Source of the DNA: Gyrodactylus bullatarudis
Taxonomy: Eukaryota > Platyhelminthes > Monogenea > Gyrodactylidea > Gyrodactylidae
Assembly: GCA_012064415.1 (NCBI GenBank)
Contig: SSNU01000055.1
Coordinates: forward strand, 992,001-1,056,000
DNA: 64,000 nucleotides
Reading direction: 5' to 3'
How positions within the stretch are numbered: position 1 is the stretch's first letter; each line of letters opens with the position of its first letter. Both the position numbers and the translations under genes were made by a program. Below the pieces are notes generated by a model. The model worked only from the letters and a program-made list of their open reading frames with translations. It searched no databases and was not told the origin of the DNA. Shown here in pieces: positions 13,244 to 25,407 of the stretch.

Positions 13244-13917
13244 AACCCCTTTATATGAGCCATCTATATTAAAAAGAGACAAAAGAAACTCACATTTTCA
13301 AGTGTAGTCATATGATATCCGATATTGTACTAATTCGGAACATGGCACCCTCTCGTTTCCACCTTTCCTACTCACCAATTCCTCCGAAGGGTCCCCATTA
13401 TCACGAGAAGAAAAAACCCATTAATTAGTTCCTCCATTCTACAAAATCCAGGCATATTTTCATTTTTACTTTATTTTTTTGCACAAATCCAAGTTTATTT
13501 TTGATAGAAAAGTTTCCTTTTTTCTGTAAATACTTGTAGAGAAACAAGATCATTATTATTATCATTATATACATTTAATATCAGAATGTGCAGTACTGTA
13601 AATGTTTGTGTGGTCATTTCAATTCTGAAAAGATGTACCCTTCCTGGCATACTAAAATTCGATACATTCACAACTCATACACACAGTTTGAATTATTATT
13701 CATTCATTTAAAATCAGACGAGAAGAGAAAAGTATTTATATGTAGATTACAGTGAAAACCATTTGCACTTGCTGACAGATTCTTCTCAACTGAATGTCTT
13801 ATTGTGATAAACAAATATTCAAGGTTTTCACCTTGTTCATATTGACCATGTTGTTGTTTAATAATTATTATAATAATGTTTCTCGTATTTTTACTATACG
13901 GTTGTATTCATTGAGAA

Positions 13918-13923
13918 AATAAA
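13918..13923 (+). terminator. AATAAA, candidate N-CoR polyadenylation signal
   Basis: An AATAAA lies about 675 bp after the N-CoR stop and is followed by T-rich sequence. It is the most plausible distal signal. AT-rich DNA produces such hexamers often, so this is tentative. Confidence 0.4.
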
Positions 13924-13979
13924 TTGAAACTCTTAACATTTTATTCTTCCTTCATTATCCACAATTTAGGCCAATGAAA

Positions 13980-14325
13980 CTGAGAGTCTCTTCCAGTCGT
14001 TACGTTAATGAGATAGTCAAGTACCTTCTCCAGTGGGATGAGTTACATGTTCTCTAAACTCTGCAATTTTGTGTAAGAACCTTGGCATTCCTATCGGTCC
14101 CGATTTGAAAAGTATCTTGGAATGACTAAAAATTAAAATGTAAATGTTGTTTTTCTGATGAGTTATTTAATTATTTTCGTAATTTTGTAGTAGTTTGATT
14201 TTTCCTATTCTGATCCAATAGCAATACCAAGACTTTTAGATAAATTAGACTCAAATTATATGTATGTTTGAAGAGGAACTTCGGCTTGATTATCTCAGTC
14301 CCGTAGCGTCTAGAAGTCTTCCTTA
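13980..14325. repeat. Fold-back repeat with copies of a shared terminal motif
   Basis: The left end (about 13980-14030, containing GAGATAGTCAAGTACCTTCT) is matched in reverse complement by about 14275-14325 (containing TTGATTATCTCAGTCC). A third, direct copy of the same end motif (GAGATAGTCAAGTATCTTCT) is at about 16540-16595. The family is therefore dispersed and probably a short non-autonomous transposon. It sits between N-CoR and the receptor-like gene. Confidence 0.55.
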
Positions 14326-14778
14326 TGAAAAATGTATTTTCTTCTTCCCTGTATTTTAATAAAACCTACTTTTCCCTTCTGTTTTTATAAAAGAGTGCTA
14401 AAATTTCATATAAAAATACAGCTTTATTGATTTTGTTCAGGTTGGAAGTGCTTGAAAACGGAATACTCTCTTGGGACAAATAGAATTACCCTTCGAGATT
14501 GCATTATGAATGAAATTGAGTGTAATTTATTTAATCTGAAGCTAGTTGACATAAGGAATTAGAATTTGATCATGGAGTTAGAATCAGAAAATTCAAATGG
14601 CTCGATTTCCTAAAATAATGATCAACTTCTAAGAATTAGAAATCTTTGTCCAGCATTCAACTGCTTCAAATCTTCGAAATCGATCAAAAAGGTTGAAAAT
14701 CTGGCGAATTGGGATAGTTTCGAAATCTGTAACTGAGGTGACTATAGAATTAGCGAAATGGAGCTATTTTACTAAAAC

Positions 14779-14946
14779 AAATTAGCACTCGATAACAAGT
14801 GGCAAAAAATAGCCAATGTTATCTTCGATGTAGAAAGATCTGAGGATTTTTAGCATATATTTTTAATCAAACAATACAATTTGAATACAAAATTAGCTAA
14901 AATGTAGCATTTTTTACTCATCACAAATCATTCATTTTATAAACTC
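14779..14946 (+). repeat. Dispersed repeat, copy A
   Basis: This 168-bp block is nearly identical to the reverse complement of 25408-25576. It starts around AAATTAGCACTCGATAACA and ends CATTCATTTTATAAACTC. It has no coding potential. High identity over the full length implies recent dispersal. Confidence 0.8.
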
Positions 14947-15428
14947 TCTTAGATGAGATCAAAAGACTCTTTATTGAATAGAATTCCCATTCAGAATCGT
15001 TTTATATCGATTTGTTGTAAGTCGACTCGATAGGGTTTACAAATTGTATTGGCTTATTTCTTCCTTACTATTTGTCCTCTCTCTCTAGGCTTACATGATT
15101 CAAGTGTTGTTTTTGCTATTGATCAGAAGTAGACTCTGGAAAGCATTTTCTTATAATAGAACTATAACAATGTATCACCTTTTTTGGAAAAACAACCAAC
15201 CTTGCAAAAATGAACCGTGAAAAGAGAAGCTAAATTCGTTTATTCTTCATAGACTTACAATCTTACTGGCTCATAATACCTGATAAAAATGATTTGCATC
15301 GTAATACAAACATAACATCCATAGACAGCAACTACATTCAGAGTGGATAAGCCAGGTGGTGTTAACACACTATTGCTAGTGGTGGAGTAATAATATGAAA
15401 AAACCCTGTAAAAATTTAACCTCATATG

Positions 15429-15436
15429 TATAAAAG
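15429..15436 (+). promoter_or_regulatory. TATA box of the receptor-like gene
   Basis: TATAAAAG lies 43 bp before the ATG at 15479, consistent with a short 5' UTR. The Kunitz-like gene has a TATA box at a similar distance. Confidence 0.55.
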
Positions 15437-15478
15437 TCAGGATGACATCATGGAATTCACAGTTATCATATCTAAATC

Positions 15479-18400
15479 ATGAAGTTTTCACTGGAATTAT
15501 TCTCCATGATCCTGGCGCTAGAAATGTTGACAATTCAAACTCTGTCGACCCTGTCAAAGAGGCAAGCAAAATTGGGTAAGATTTTGTAAATTTAATAACA
15601 AAAATTATATTAAAGATGGCTATGGCTTCAACTTGATTGGGGCTCTGTTCAGTGGAAGTTCCATTGTCCTTTGGGACAAAACCTATGGTGATCGTAATTC
15701 GACAAATTTTAAAGAAATTGAAGAGTTCCTTTGTAAATACGTAAGTCGTGTCATTTTTTGTGTGGAAATTTTTGTATTTTTCTTGTGAAATTTTATTTTG
15801 AATTTCAATCAATTTGGTTCTTTCGGGATCTGTTCAAATGAATCCGTACAACAAGTTTTTTTAGGCATATTTGAAATTTTCCATAAGAATATAATTCAGT
15901 CCCCTTAGATATTCCAATGATAACATAGCATTTAGATCCTATTTTTATTAATACATTATACAATAGAGGTGACAATTTTTGCATAATCTTAAATATCTTG
16001 GTTTTCAATTAATCAAAATACTTTTCATATCATAGGTCTTGCTAAAATAACATGAAAAAGAAAATGGGAAACTAAAAATCCAAAGAAAACCAGAGAGTTC
16101 TTTGTAGTAACTAAAGACAGACCATTTGGCTTCTCGTAGTAAAAATCGAATTCCTGAAAAGTTTTTACATATATGAGGATGTAAGGGACCTCCAAATAAC
16201 GTTTTATCCATAGTAGAGCGAGTGAAATATTTCTTCTTCCGAACAATGTTTCGGCTGCAATGCAATAGCTTAGAAAATGCTATCCCAAATTAATCGGAAA
16301 TTTTTTATTAGATTAAAAGGGCTGATTAAAAATACCTTATGAACCTATTTCTATTAAAATTTGCATTAAATTGCATTTAATCGATTGTAGTAGAAAAATT
16401 CATTGAAAATTGAAGTGGCGCTCATTCAAAAATTTTAATTTCGATTTGGGGTATCTAAGCAAAATTTGAAATACATGGTTTAGTAGAAAATTTTTTTACG
16501 TTGAAAAATTCTCTTCATAAAAATTAGTAAAGCCTCCAAAGCCTCTTTCAGACGTTTCGGTACTGAGATAGTCAAGTATCTTCTTCAGTGAATGCGACGC
16601 TTGTAAGGTTGGAAAAAGGTTGGTTCCAAATAAAATCTACTCAGTAGATTCTACTGTTCTATCGTGATTCGATGTATGAGTAAAGCTTTATAACAAAGAG
16701 CTCTGTGATCACATATTCAATCAGAATCCCTACTTCAGATTAATGTCCATAAGACGGTAAATTAAGAAATAAGTGTAGAGTTTGTAAGATTTCCCAAAAC
16801 GATTTGATGCGCTTCTAAAATATTTCTTGGTAGACAAAATGATTCTTGGTTTTTTTCAGCCATCGAAACCTGTGACAATGATTTTTTTCCTTTCTACAGA
16901 GAAGAAATATTTTTCAATAGATAAGCCGGGTGCAAAGAGCACTTTTAATAGCTACAGTTGTGGGGGTGTGGGTAATTTTTTGTGTCCTAAACTTTCATGT
17001 TGAGTTGATGAATTGTGCAATTTTATTTCAACATTTATTACGAACTCGTTCAGAAAGTTGGAATTGGAAAAACAGTTATAGTAACTCGTTTTCTCATCAT
17101 GGTTCAAGCAAATTTCAATTCTAAGGATTTTTTATCAGTAAATTATAGAAATCACATAAATACCAGGCTCGAATAGACCTTACACCATCTGGGAATCAAT
17201 CAAAGGTGCCTCAATAATGAGTGAAATAGAGAATCATCTATAAAATGTAAGTTTTCTCTCTTTTGGTCTTGAGAAATTGCAACTCGTAATTATAGTTGGT
17301 AGAGAATATCTCTATTAATCTCGAGTCTTTTCCATGTCACAATGGAGGGTATCTTGGGTCTTTGACAGTCAAGCCATCTAAACCTAGTTTTAAGGATTGT
17401 ACTAGGTGTGGAAGATACTAATCAATATCTAAGGGTAATTTAATCTTTGATCGCCCTAAATTTCCACATTCAGCTTGCCTACTACTTTAGTTCAAGTAGA
17501 ACATATTCAGCTATTGTTACAACTATTTCCATAACAAGAGAGACGATAGTATCATACTTTGTTTCCTAACTCCCTTCTGAAATTAGCTCAAGTTCAAGCT
17601 CGAGTTGGAGGGAATGGTCATATGATTGAAATTGATGAAAACAAAGTTTCGAAAAGAAAATATAATAGAGATGAATTTATTGTTAGCGCCTTCGACCAGA
17701 AGTACTGGAAAAATTCGCCTGGTAAATGTTACTAGTAGAAATCAAGAAGTTCTTGAAGTTTACTGAATAACACTAATCAGAAATTTTCTATACATTTTAT
17801 CATATTAATTCTGGCTTTCTATCTTCCAAAAAGTCATTTAAGGGCCAGTTCTCAATTTTTATCTTGATTTAATCCTGTCACATGAATACTATGCATTGAA
17901 TAGACTGAACCTTAACCGAACCATAGACTAAGTATAATGTGGATATAGGCAGTTTTATACTAAATAATAGGCTCGAATAGACCTTACACCATGATCCCCC
18001 ACTTATAAGAATTCAAATGAATCTGATTCGTTACGCGCAATAGGAGTGCTAGGCCCAATTTTTCGATGAACCTGAAACGAACTGCTACCCAAAAATTATA
18101 TACCTTTCAACTATTTGTTTCAAGAAAAAACTTAACAGAAAACACCAGTGGCTGTCTAAAATCAATTTTGAGTTTTATCCCCAAACATTTAATTTCTTAA
18201 AAATCATATGAATTCCAAAGTTTACTTGTGAAGGGCTTGACTTTGATGTGATACAACTCTGGTAAAAAAACATTTAAAAAATTATGATTAATAGTAGAGG
18301 CTGGGATTTTTCAATTAGAAGTTTAATACCACTACTTTATAGTAGAGGGTCGATTATTTTTTTATCGAGTTGATTTTTTTTATATACAATTATTAGAGAA

Positions 18401-21400
18401 TTTACTGTACTAAAATCTTAATTTATCACGAAATTCTCTATATAAAAACTATATTTACATATAGCTAAAAGTTTTGGCTGGCGTGAATGGTCTAAAGACC
18501 AAATTATGTCGCATGGCTCAATTGTCAGAGGCAAAGACATCCCTCGGGTCTTATACAAATGTTTACATTCAACTGTTAACTAACCTAACATCGCCAGAGA
18601 AGAATCAAATCAGCGATAGAGATGAAGCTAGGGAAAATCTTATGCAAGGCTTGGGATGGCTAGCGAATATGGGTATGGCTAAATACTACATTGGCGTGAA
18701 ACAGGAGAGTAAGTTTTATTTGGCCTAGAATCGTATCTGGTCGCCCATAGTTAAAGATCATTTTAACTTTTTCAGGCAAATTCTCCCCAGGAGAGATAGT
18801 TCTCTATCAGACAGCGGATGATGAAGTATCCATGGCTTGGCCGTTAAAACCAATGGACTGTTCAATGATCTACAGAGTGGACTATCGACCGAAAGATAAA
18901 CCCCTTGAGGTGAAAACAAGCCAAGAGATGTGTGAAAATAGTAATAAAATTTTCATCCATTCGAAATTCCTTTTAACTCTCGTTTCGTGTCTTATTCTAG
19001 GTTATGGACCTATCAAAATAAAGGATAGTGTGACCAATGAGTATAGAGTCAGCCTGAAGCCTTCGACAGAGACTGATTTTACGCAAACCTCTGATTGGAT
19101 ATCTACTGTAACCAGTGAGCTTAATCAATTCTGGTCATTTGTGAATTTCTCTACTATCTTTACGTAAAATGGTGTGAGAATTCTCAGTTTATGGAAAAAG
19201 AAAAAACAATTAGATAATCACAGAGCAATGATGAAAAATTAGATTCGACAATAATTACTTCTTTTAACCACCTGAAAAAGATAATATCTGTATATTATCT
19301 GTAATAGCCTGTATCTCGATACATAAGGCTAGTTGAGAATTTATGGTTCATACAAAATCCTCGATTTTTTCATTAGGAAATCAAATTTGATCAAGATTCA
19401 TTGGAATCTAGATCATGAGGAAGAAAAAAGAATCAAATTTTAGGGAATTCTCGAAGAAGCGCCAAATTCTCATTTTTTGAACTTTGACTTGAAAAATTTT
19501 GCTGATCAAAGTGAGAGAGTAATCCCAAACTTGATTTTTAGGATCACAATAAGATAGGAAAACCGATTACCACCATAAAACTTATCAGGGTTTTGTTTTT
19601 ATAATCAAAACTTTCTCATAATTATCAATTTGAAGCAAAGAAAGCCTATCCAATGATGATAAGTGGTAACGTTCGAACAATTGGAGATATACCATATCCC
19701 TACATACCGGAGATGAGTGATTTAAAGTCCAGCTCTGGTTCTCTGATAGCCTCTAGCGTGTGTAATTCTGTAAGAACTTTTATTCAATACCGGGATTTGA
19801 TGCTTTTTTACATCTTGACCAACGTGTTTTTTTCAAAGGCTCAAATTTTAGCATTGTCCCAGGAGATAATTCCAATTGCCTGTCGAACCTTGAATATAAA
19901 TCGTGACAAGAATGATGAAACAACTGCCACTATTCAACTGGATGTGGTTAGCAGTGCAGAGAACAAGACCAGAGTGAATAAGGTCTTGGAGGAGGTGTTT
20001 TTGAAAACAAGTCAGCAGTCTCCAAATGATACGAACAAGTTGAATTATTTCTTGGGAAATAATCTCTTGGTTGATAGTTAGTTGTAAAGATATTTATATA
20101 ATACCCAATGTCGAATATCCTTAGAGATTAGATATTCACTGAACAATTGTTCAGCCTTTTAATTCGCCCTTTTCAAAAGTTAGCATGTCATACTGTATTT
20201 TTGATAGAAATAATCAACAAAATTATGAACCTTTTTACTCGAATTTCATTGGTTGAAGGTTAACCCCTTTCAACCATTGATTGATGGAACTGAATTAATT
20301 GAGACAAAAATTCATCCTAGTTATTTTAGCTTCAAGTTCATTTTCTATGTAATTTATAAGAAAATTGATCCCAATTAATTCTAAATCCTTTAATAAATTC
20401 GGTTTTTCTTGAAATATCAACAGTTTCAAAACAAAATGCTTTGATAGAATTCAAGTTTGTATTCCTTATTTAGAGTCGTATGGCAAAGATATCAACCTGG
20501 GTTATGCGTCAGAAACGACCCAGAATATCTCTTGGCCAGAATATCCAACTGATTGCAGCTATACTTATCTCGTCAAGTATCGTAGAAAGAATAATGCCAC
20601 GATTTTAACAGAAGATGCTGGCTGCGAAAATTGTGAGTTGAATCAGATTGATTGCAAGTAAATGGTTGTAAAAGGGTAGCCTACGAATTTCTCACTACTT
20701 AGCAATTTAAAGCTTTAAACTAATGATTTCGATTATTACCGTTTAAATCTTGACAGAAGCCACGATGTCATCAATACTAATTTTCAGGTAGTTTAAATTG
20801 AAGAGTCAAATGAATCCATTTTTTATCCTAGCGATCAAGATTATGAACTTGGAGAAAGGGGAAGAATATCAATATCAACTGACAGCAATGAAGGATAATG
20901 TCAATGTAACACTTCCATGGACAGAATTCAAGCAGACATTAGTCCAAAGTAGTGAGTAAAAGAGTAATTATAATTACTCGAAATTGTACATAAGGCACTT
21001 TTTCCAACAGTTTCTCGTGACTTGGAACTCACAATATCGTACAGGCAGATGATTCCTAGATAAGCACATTACATTTTAGTAAAAAACTAAAATATCCATT
21101 TAATGAACGAATATCGCTAATAATTATTATTTTGCGGGACATTAGCTGCCTTATTTCCTTTTTGCAGTAGAGGTTCATAAACTCTAATGCAGATGATTAT
21201 GAAGAAAATTCTGGCTTCTCATTGGTTGAAACAAAATTTATTAAATAAACCAATCAGAAAAGATTCTTAAATTAGTGACAATCTGAAATTATAAACTATT
21301 AGCAAAAAACTACCATGAATAAAGAATCGTGATTAAAGATGATTATAAAAATACTAAAATATTTTCTATAATACTCTCAGTATCACAGTTTAACAGCCTA

Positions 21401-22020
21401 AAAACCTAAAATCTTGGGATGCATAAAAATATAACAATTACGTTAAAAAATATATATCCAACTCTGAGATGGTATGAAATTTATTACTCAAATATTTAAA
21501 GTCTTTCATTAAAAACCAAAAGGTTAAGACGTGTTTTTCGAAAATTCGGTTTTTGTCCATTTTTTCAACTCACAGACAGCTGAATTTCTCTAAAACGTCA
21601 GATTCCTGAACAGAGTGAAATTTTACATCAGAATATAATGAATAAATAAAATAATTATTACTATCCAGATTGCCCAATGGAATGTATTCTGGCTGCATCA
21701 ATTTGTACTGTTGTTGGCGTATCAGCGTTAGCCTGTCTAGGCATGTATTTACTCAATAGGTAAAAACTTGAAACCTGAATTTATGAATTTGCTACTCTTA
21801 CTCCCATTATTATCTTCAACCTAGACACAATAATAAAAAGGTGAAAGAGGCCACAAAGACCATGTTGAGTGATTTATCAAGGCATTTTTCCTCGTCTGCT
21901 GTTAGGGACAGCTTCAATGAGAATCAAACGGGCAGATACAAAGATCTTCGTATACCCCAGAGGCCAGTTACGCCAAAGATGACAAGAAGACTTAAAGATT
22001 TAATCCATAGGGTTTCGTAA
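15479..22020 (+). CDS. Orphan single-pass membrane protein with duplicated FN3-like module
   Basis: Eleven exons with consistent phases: 15479-15575, 15616-15740, 18465-18708, 18776-18940, 19001-19114, 19636-19769, 19839-20076, 20474-20632, 20832-20951, 21669-21759 and 21825-22020. They total 1683 nt, 560 residues. The N-terminus (MKFSLELFSMILALEML) is a likely signal peptide. About residues 160-240 and 380-455 each contain the pattern WP-x(1,2)-P-x-D-C-S-x2-Y-x-V-x-Y-R (MAWPLKPMDCSMIYRVDYR and ISWPEYPTDCSYTYLVKYR), an internal duplication resembling fibronectin-III strands B-C. Several N-x-S/T sites lie in the ectodomain. A transmembrane segment follows (CILAASICTVVGVSALACLG) and then a basic cytoplasmic tail of about 65 residues ending IHRVS. 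The topology is that of a type I receptor or adhesion protein. I recognise no named family. Uncertain junctions: the donor of exon 4 and the acceptor of exon 6. Confidence 0.75.
15741..18464 (+). other. Receptor-like gene intron 2
   Basis: This 2.7-kb intron holds a partial copy of the fold-back end motif (about 16540-16595) and two copies of a 24-bp direct repeat (17165-17188, 17969-17992). No nested gene was seen. Confidence 0.55.
17165..17992. repeat. 24-bp direct repeats 804 bp apart
   Basis: Identical 24-mers (beginning AGGCTCGAATAG and ending CTTACACCAT) occur at 17165-17188 and 17969-17992, each preceded by AAATA plus two differing bases. They may be fragments of one dispersed repeat or the ends of an inserted unit. 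Confidence 0.6.
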
Positions 22021-22224
22021 AAAACATTACATTCGATAAATTATAAATCAATTATCATATTTTAACTACTACTCAATAAAGCATATTCATTGAATATTAT
22101 TCAAGAAACTGAAAGGATTTTATTTTTTTAAATTTGTTACTGTTACATAGATAGATGTTTCCATACAGAGAATCAAAAATAATCAGTAATAATTTTTTCT
22201 GAGTTAGTTATTTTATGTAATAAA
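22021..22224 (+). terminator. 3' UTR of the receptor-like gene with AATAAA
   Basis: After the TAA at 22018-22020 an AATAAA hexamer occurs at 22075-22080, which gives a compact 3' UTR ending before the hAT-type element. Confidence 0.5.
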
Positions 22225-22795
22225 TAGGGCGACCAAAATGCCTTTTTTGCCTTTTTTGAGAGTGAGTCTAAAATACTTTGAAAATATTAAAAATTCAGTC
22301 CTTTTTTTTCTAAACCTATTAATAAGAGAAATAAGTTTGCCTTTTTTGCCTATTTCGAGGAGGCTTGCCTTTTTTTTGCCTTTTTTAAAAAGGATTGCTT
22401 TTTCATTTTTTTCAAGGATTGTGCAAATTTTTTATCCTTGTTTATCTTGATCTTAGTTAAATTTTCATTGTCTGAATCTAATTTTAGGGGGGACTCGGTA
22501 AACAGCCAATAGAAATGGCTTATCCAACTCAACATCTCATTCTCATTCTATTCACTTGAAAGGCTTGAAGAATTGATTAATTTTTTTAAATCACTACTTG
22601 TGAGAGATATTCGATTATATGAATATACCTTTTATGCTTTACTATGTTGTTAAAGCTACTTTTTGGATTTTTAATGAGATCTCCTTTAAGTCCGCTTTCA
22701 GCAGATATCTTCTTGGGATGCTTCTCGTGAGAAACATTCGATTTTATGAATTTGCCTTTTTCAGAATTAAAAATAGCCTTTTTCTGGTCGCCCTA
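22225..22795. mobile_element. hAT-type MITE with 8-bp target duplication
   Basis: The ends are TAGGGCGACCA and its reverse complement TGGTCGCCCTA. They are flanked by identical 8-bp copies of GTAATAAA (22217-22224 and 22796-22803). An 8-bp duplication with a TAGGG-type terminus is the signature of the hAT superfamily. The interior is rich in GCCTTTTTTGCC motifs and lacks a transposase, so the 571-bp element is non-autonomous. Confidence 0.88.
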
Positions 22796-22861
22796 GTAAT
22801 AAATTATTACTAATAATAGACTGACGACTGAAAAAAACCATCAAATCTGATTGAATAATTA

Positions 22862-24186
22862 CCGTAAATATTGAAACTCCATGAGTTTCGAAACTCCCCA
22901 GTGAGTATTGAAACTAAACTAAATTTTAAAATATCTGTCAATTTATTTTGAAATAATTTTCGAAGTTGAAAAACTTATACTCCTCAGTGATATGAATCAA
23001 AAATATTAGTTTAATAACCTTTTATCATTACGAATTATCACTTTCTATTACAAGTAACATATACATATTGTATTATAGGGTTCAACACCACAAAAATATC
23101 TCGACCAATGAAATTCAAGCACGCCCTATTACTCTTTAGTCACAATCACGCCATTCAAATCAGTCAATCACCCATGGTAAAAGACGTGAATTGACTTCTC
23201 ATCAAGTCCTTAAGTACAAAAGATTATTTCCTCATGGATTTGAAGTGACGGTAGATAATAACAATTGCGTGTTGCACTTCAATGAAAATGTTTAAATAAT
23301 GATGATCATACTTGTTAGTCAAAACTGAAAAAAATCATGAATGCATTAAATTGCATTTTTTCATGAGTTAAAAATGCAAGATTTAATTTTCATAACTGCA
23401 TATTTTTGAGGCCCTAGTTATGACACTTCGAGTTACAAAGTAAGCCTGCATTTGCATCTATTTGTCTTGCAATCACATTTAATGAAACGCTGGCCACCAA
23501 ATTTTGACTCGAATCCAGAAATTGTTCTAAAAAAACATTCTTAGGCGGGAACTTGATTAGATGAAATGAATTTCTCTTGAAGAACAGTAAATTCATCGGT
23601 AGAGAACCATCCATTTATTATTCCATCCTTAGCCCCGATGCAATAGAAATTTTTAGCTTTCTAAGATATGGTTATTAACCAATAAGATTGAAGGAATCTA
23701 CAAATGTAGGACCCCAAATTACCTACAAAATAAAAACTTACTTTACACTTGATTTCGTGTGAACTGGCCTAGATTATTTTATAGAGAAAATAATAATAAA
23801 CCTTGAATAAAAATTAGTAAAAGTAGATTTAATTGGGATATAACCATTAAAGTTATTAACCAACCTTTATCCAATAGTAATGGTTATATCCCAATAAAAT
23901 CTCCTTCTACTAGTTTTTTTTGAAGATTTCAGATTCCATCATGGAACAAAACAATTTTCCTATTAAACCTTGGATAAATACATGCAAAAAGTTATAGTAG
24001 CAAGATGCATATCAACTTTAAACATTATTTCAAAATAAATTGATAGATATTTGAAAATTTAGTTTAGTTTCAAAAAATTCACTGGGGAGTTTCAATACTC
24101 ACGAAAACCGTGAATTTAGAAACTAGTTTCAATATTCACGAAAATATTCGTGAGTTTCGAAACTCAAGGAGTTTCAATATTTACGG
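22862..24186. mobile_element. 1.3-kb TA-flanked fold-back DNA element
   Basis: The terminal 35 bp (CCGTAAATATTGAAACTCC onward) recur at the right end in reverse complement with one mismatch. The similarity continues inward for well over 100 bp through blocks of GTTTCAATATTCACG and a shared stretch near AAACTAAACTAAATTTT. Both ends are bordered by TA. A second inverted pair (about 23815-23845 and 23878-23920, sharing GGGATATAACCATTA) lies inside. No transposase ORF is seen. This fits a non-autonomous TA-duplicating transposon; the family is not assigned. Confidence 0.82.
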
Positions 24187-24733
24187 TAACACATACAAAA
24201 AGAAAAAAATATATTTTTAGAGGATTGAAATCACCTTGGGGTCTTTTTGGCCCAAATTCCATGCGAGGGTTAATCTTGTTACTTTTGATAGTCTCAGGCA
24301 ATTCAGTTAATCTAATAATTTTATCTAAAAATCAGTTAAACTTACTACTCGGTTTCAAGATTATCTGATAGTTTCAAAAATCCTGGGAATCTTGATAATA
24401 CTGTGCACTTTGAAACTCAGAGATATCAGAAAATAAGACGTTTAAAGAGTTGAAGCTAAATTAATCGTAAAAATTTTACCACAAATCATTTTTAAAAATC
24501 AAAATGAATCTGATCGAGATGAAAAATATCTTAAAACTCGGCCTTTGAAAATCCCGAATAACATGATTAAAATTATAAAATATATTTACAATTGAATAAA
24601 GAATTAAATCATCACCAGGAGAGTATTCGATCGTAAGTTTACTTCTCTCAAATATTACTAGTAAAGTTACAGAATAGAATGAGTATACAGGAATAAGTTG
24701 ATACATTTAGGTAAACTCGAAAATTTATTTCTT

Positions 24734-25064
24734 CTAGCCTTTAACACAAGTTTGGCTACATTCATCAATGGTGTCGAAGCGTTTAGCATTGCATCCATGT
24801 GCAGCCTTTAAAATGCACGCATTTTCCGATTCTTCATAGACATACTTTTCATCTTGATAGATACAAAAGGAAGATTTGGAAAATATCTGAGAATTATAAC
24901 GGTACTCTGCCACACCAGTGCACAAATCAACATTAAATTTTCCTATAGAAAAGCAAATCATGATGAATTGTTTCGTGTAACTTACCAAAACTAGGCATAG
25001 CATTCATTGAAACGCAAACGAGCAAGCAAAGAAAAAGGCCGATTATAATTGATTTAGGTGTCAT
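24734..25064 (-). CDS. Secreted Kunitz-like small protein
   Basis: Two exons (25064-24986 and 24942-24734), split by a 43-nt intron, encode 95 residues. The first 23 or so (MTPKSIIIGLFLCLLVCVSMNA) form a signal peptide. The mature part has six cysteines spaced 18, 15, 7, 10 and 3. The last five fit the Kunitz/BPTI layout (ACILKAAHGC, then RFDTIDECSQTC), but C1-C2 is much longer than the usual 8 and C4-C5 shorter than the usual 12. The reactive-site loop therefore cannot be aligned with confidence, and protease inhibition is not assured. The stop is at 24734, with AATAAA (24724-24729 on this strand) immediately after it and a TATA box upstream. Isolated gene in repeat-rich DNA. Confidence 0.8.
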
Positions 25065-25106
25065 TTCTGTCAAGTAATAATAATTGAACTTGTTATTGCA
25101 GATATC

Positions 25107-25114
25107 TATTTATA
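25107..25114 (-). promoter_or_regulatory. TATA box of the Kunitz-like gene
   Basis: On the minus strand this reads TATAAATA, 43 bp upstream of the ATG at 25064. Confidence 0.6.
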
Positions 25115-25240
25115 CACGGCTCGACTCTAAAGAACAACTTTGTGTGTCTATGATAAATTTATCTGAATCTAAAATTAAATTCTAATAGGTTGAAGGTGAA
25201 TTTGAAAATTTGGTGTCAAACTGAAAAAAAACTTGCCTGA

Positions 25241-25400
25241 GATTGACTATAACGTTGTTCTCTTGCTACCTGACTATGTTGTCTTCTGGCTTGTATTGGT
25301 CTATCTGTAGAAAATGGAAGGGGATAGTCAGGTAGCAAGCTAACAATCTTATAGTCAATCTATGCCGAACAGCTCCCTGAAGAACTACTTGGTTCAGAAT
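25241..25400. repeat. Fold-back repeat family X, copy 1
   Basis: The arms 25241-25282 (GATTGACTATAACGTTGTTC, then GCTACCTGACTATG) and 25323-25360 pair as reverse complements. Similarity to the copy near 46050-46290 continues beyond the right arm (GCCGAACAG, then TTGGTTCA-AATTAT), so the true element is larger than the hairpin. A partial copy is at 37428-37492. Confidence 0.65.
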
Positions 25401-25407
25401 TATGCCC

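Noticed and set aside
15477..15812. 111-codon minus-strand frame
   Set aside because: It is antisense to the first two exons of the receptor-like gene, which have signal peptide, splice sites and matching phases. It shows no family features.
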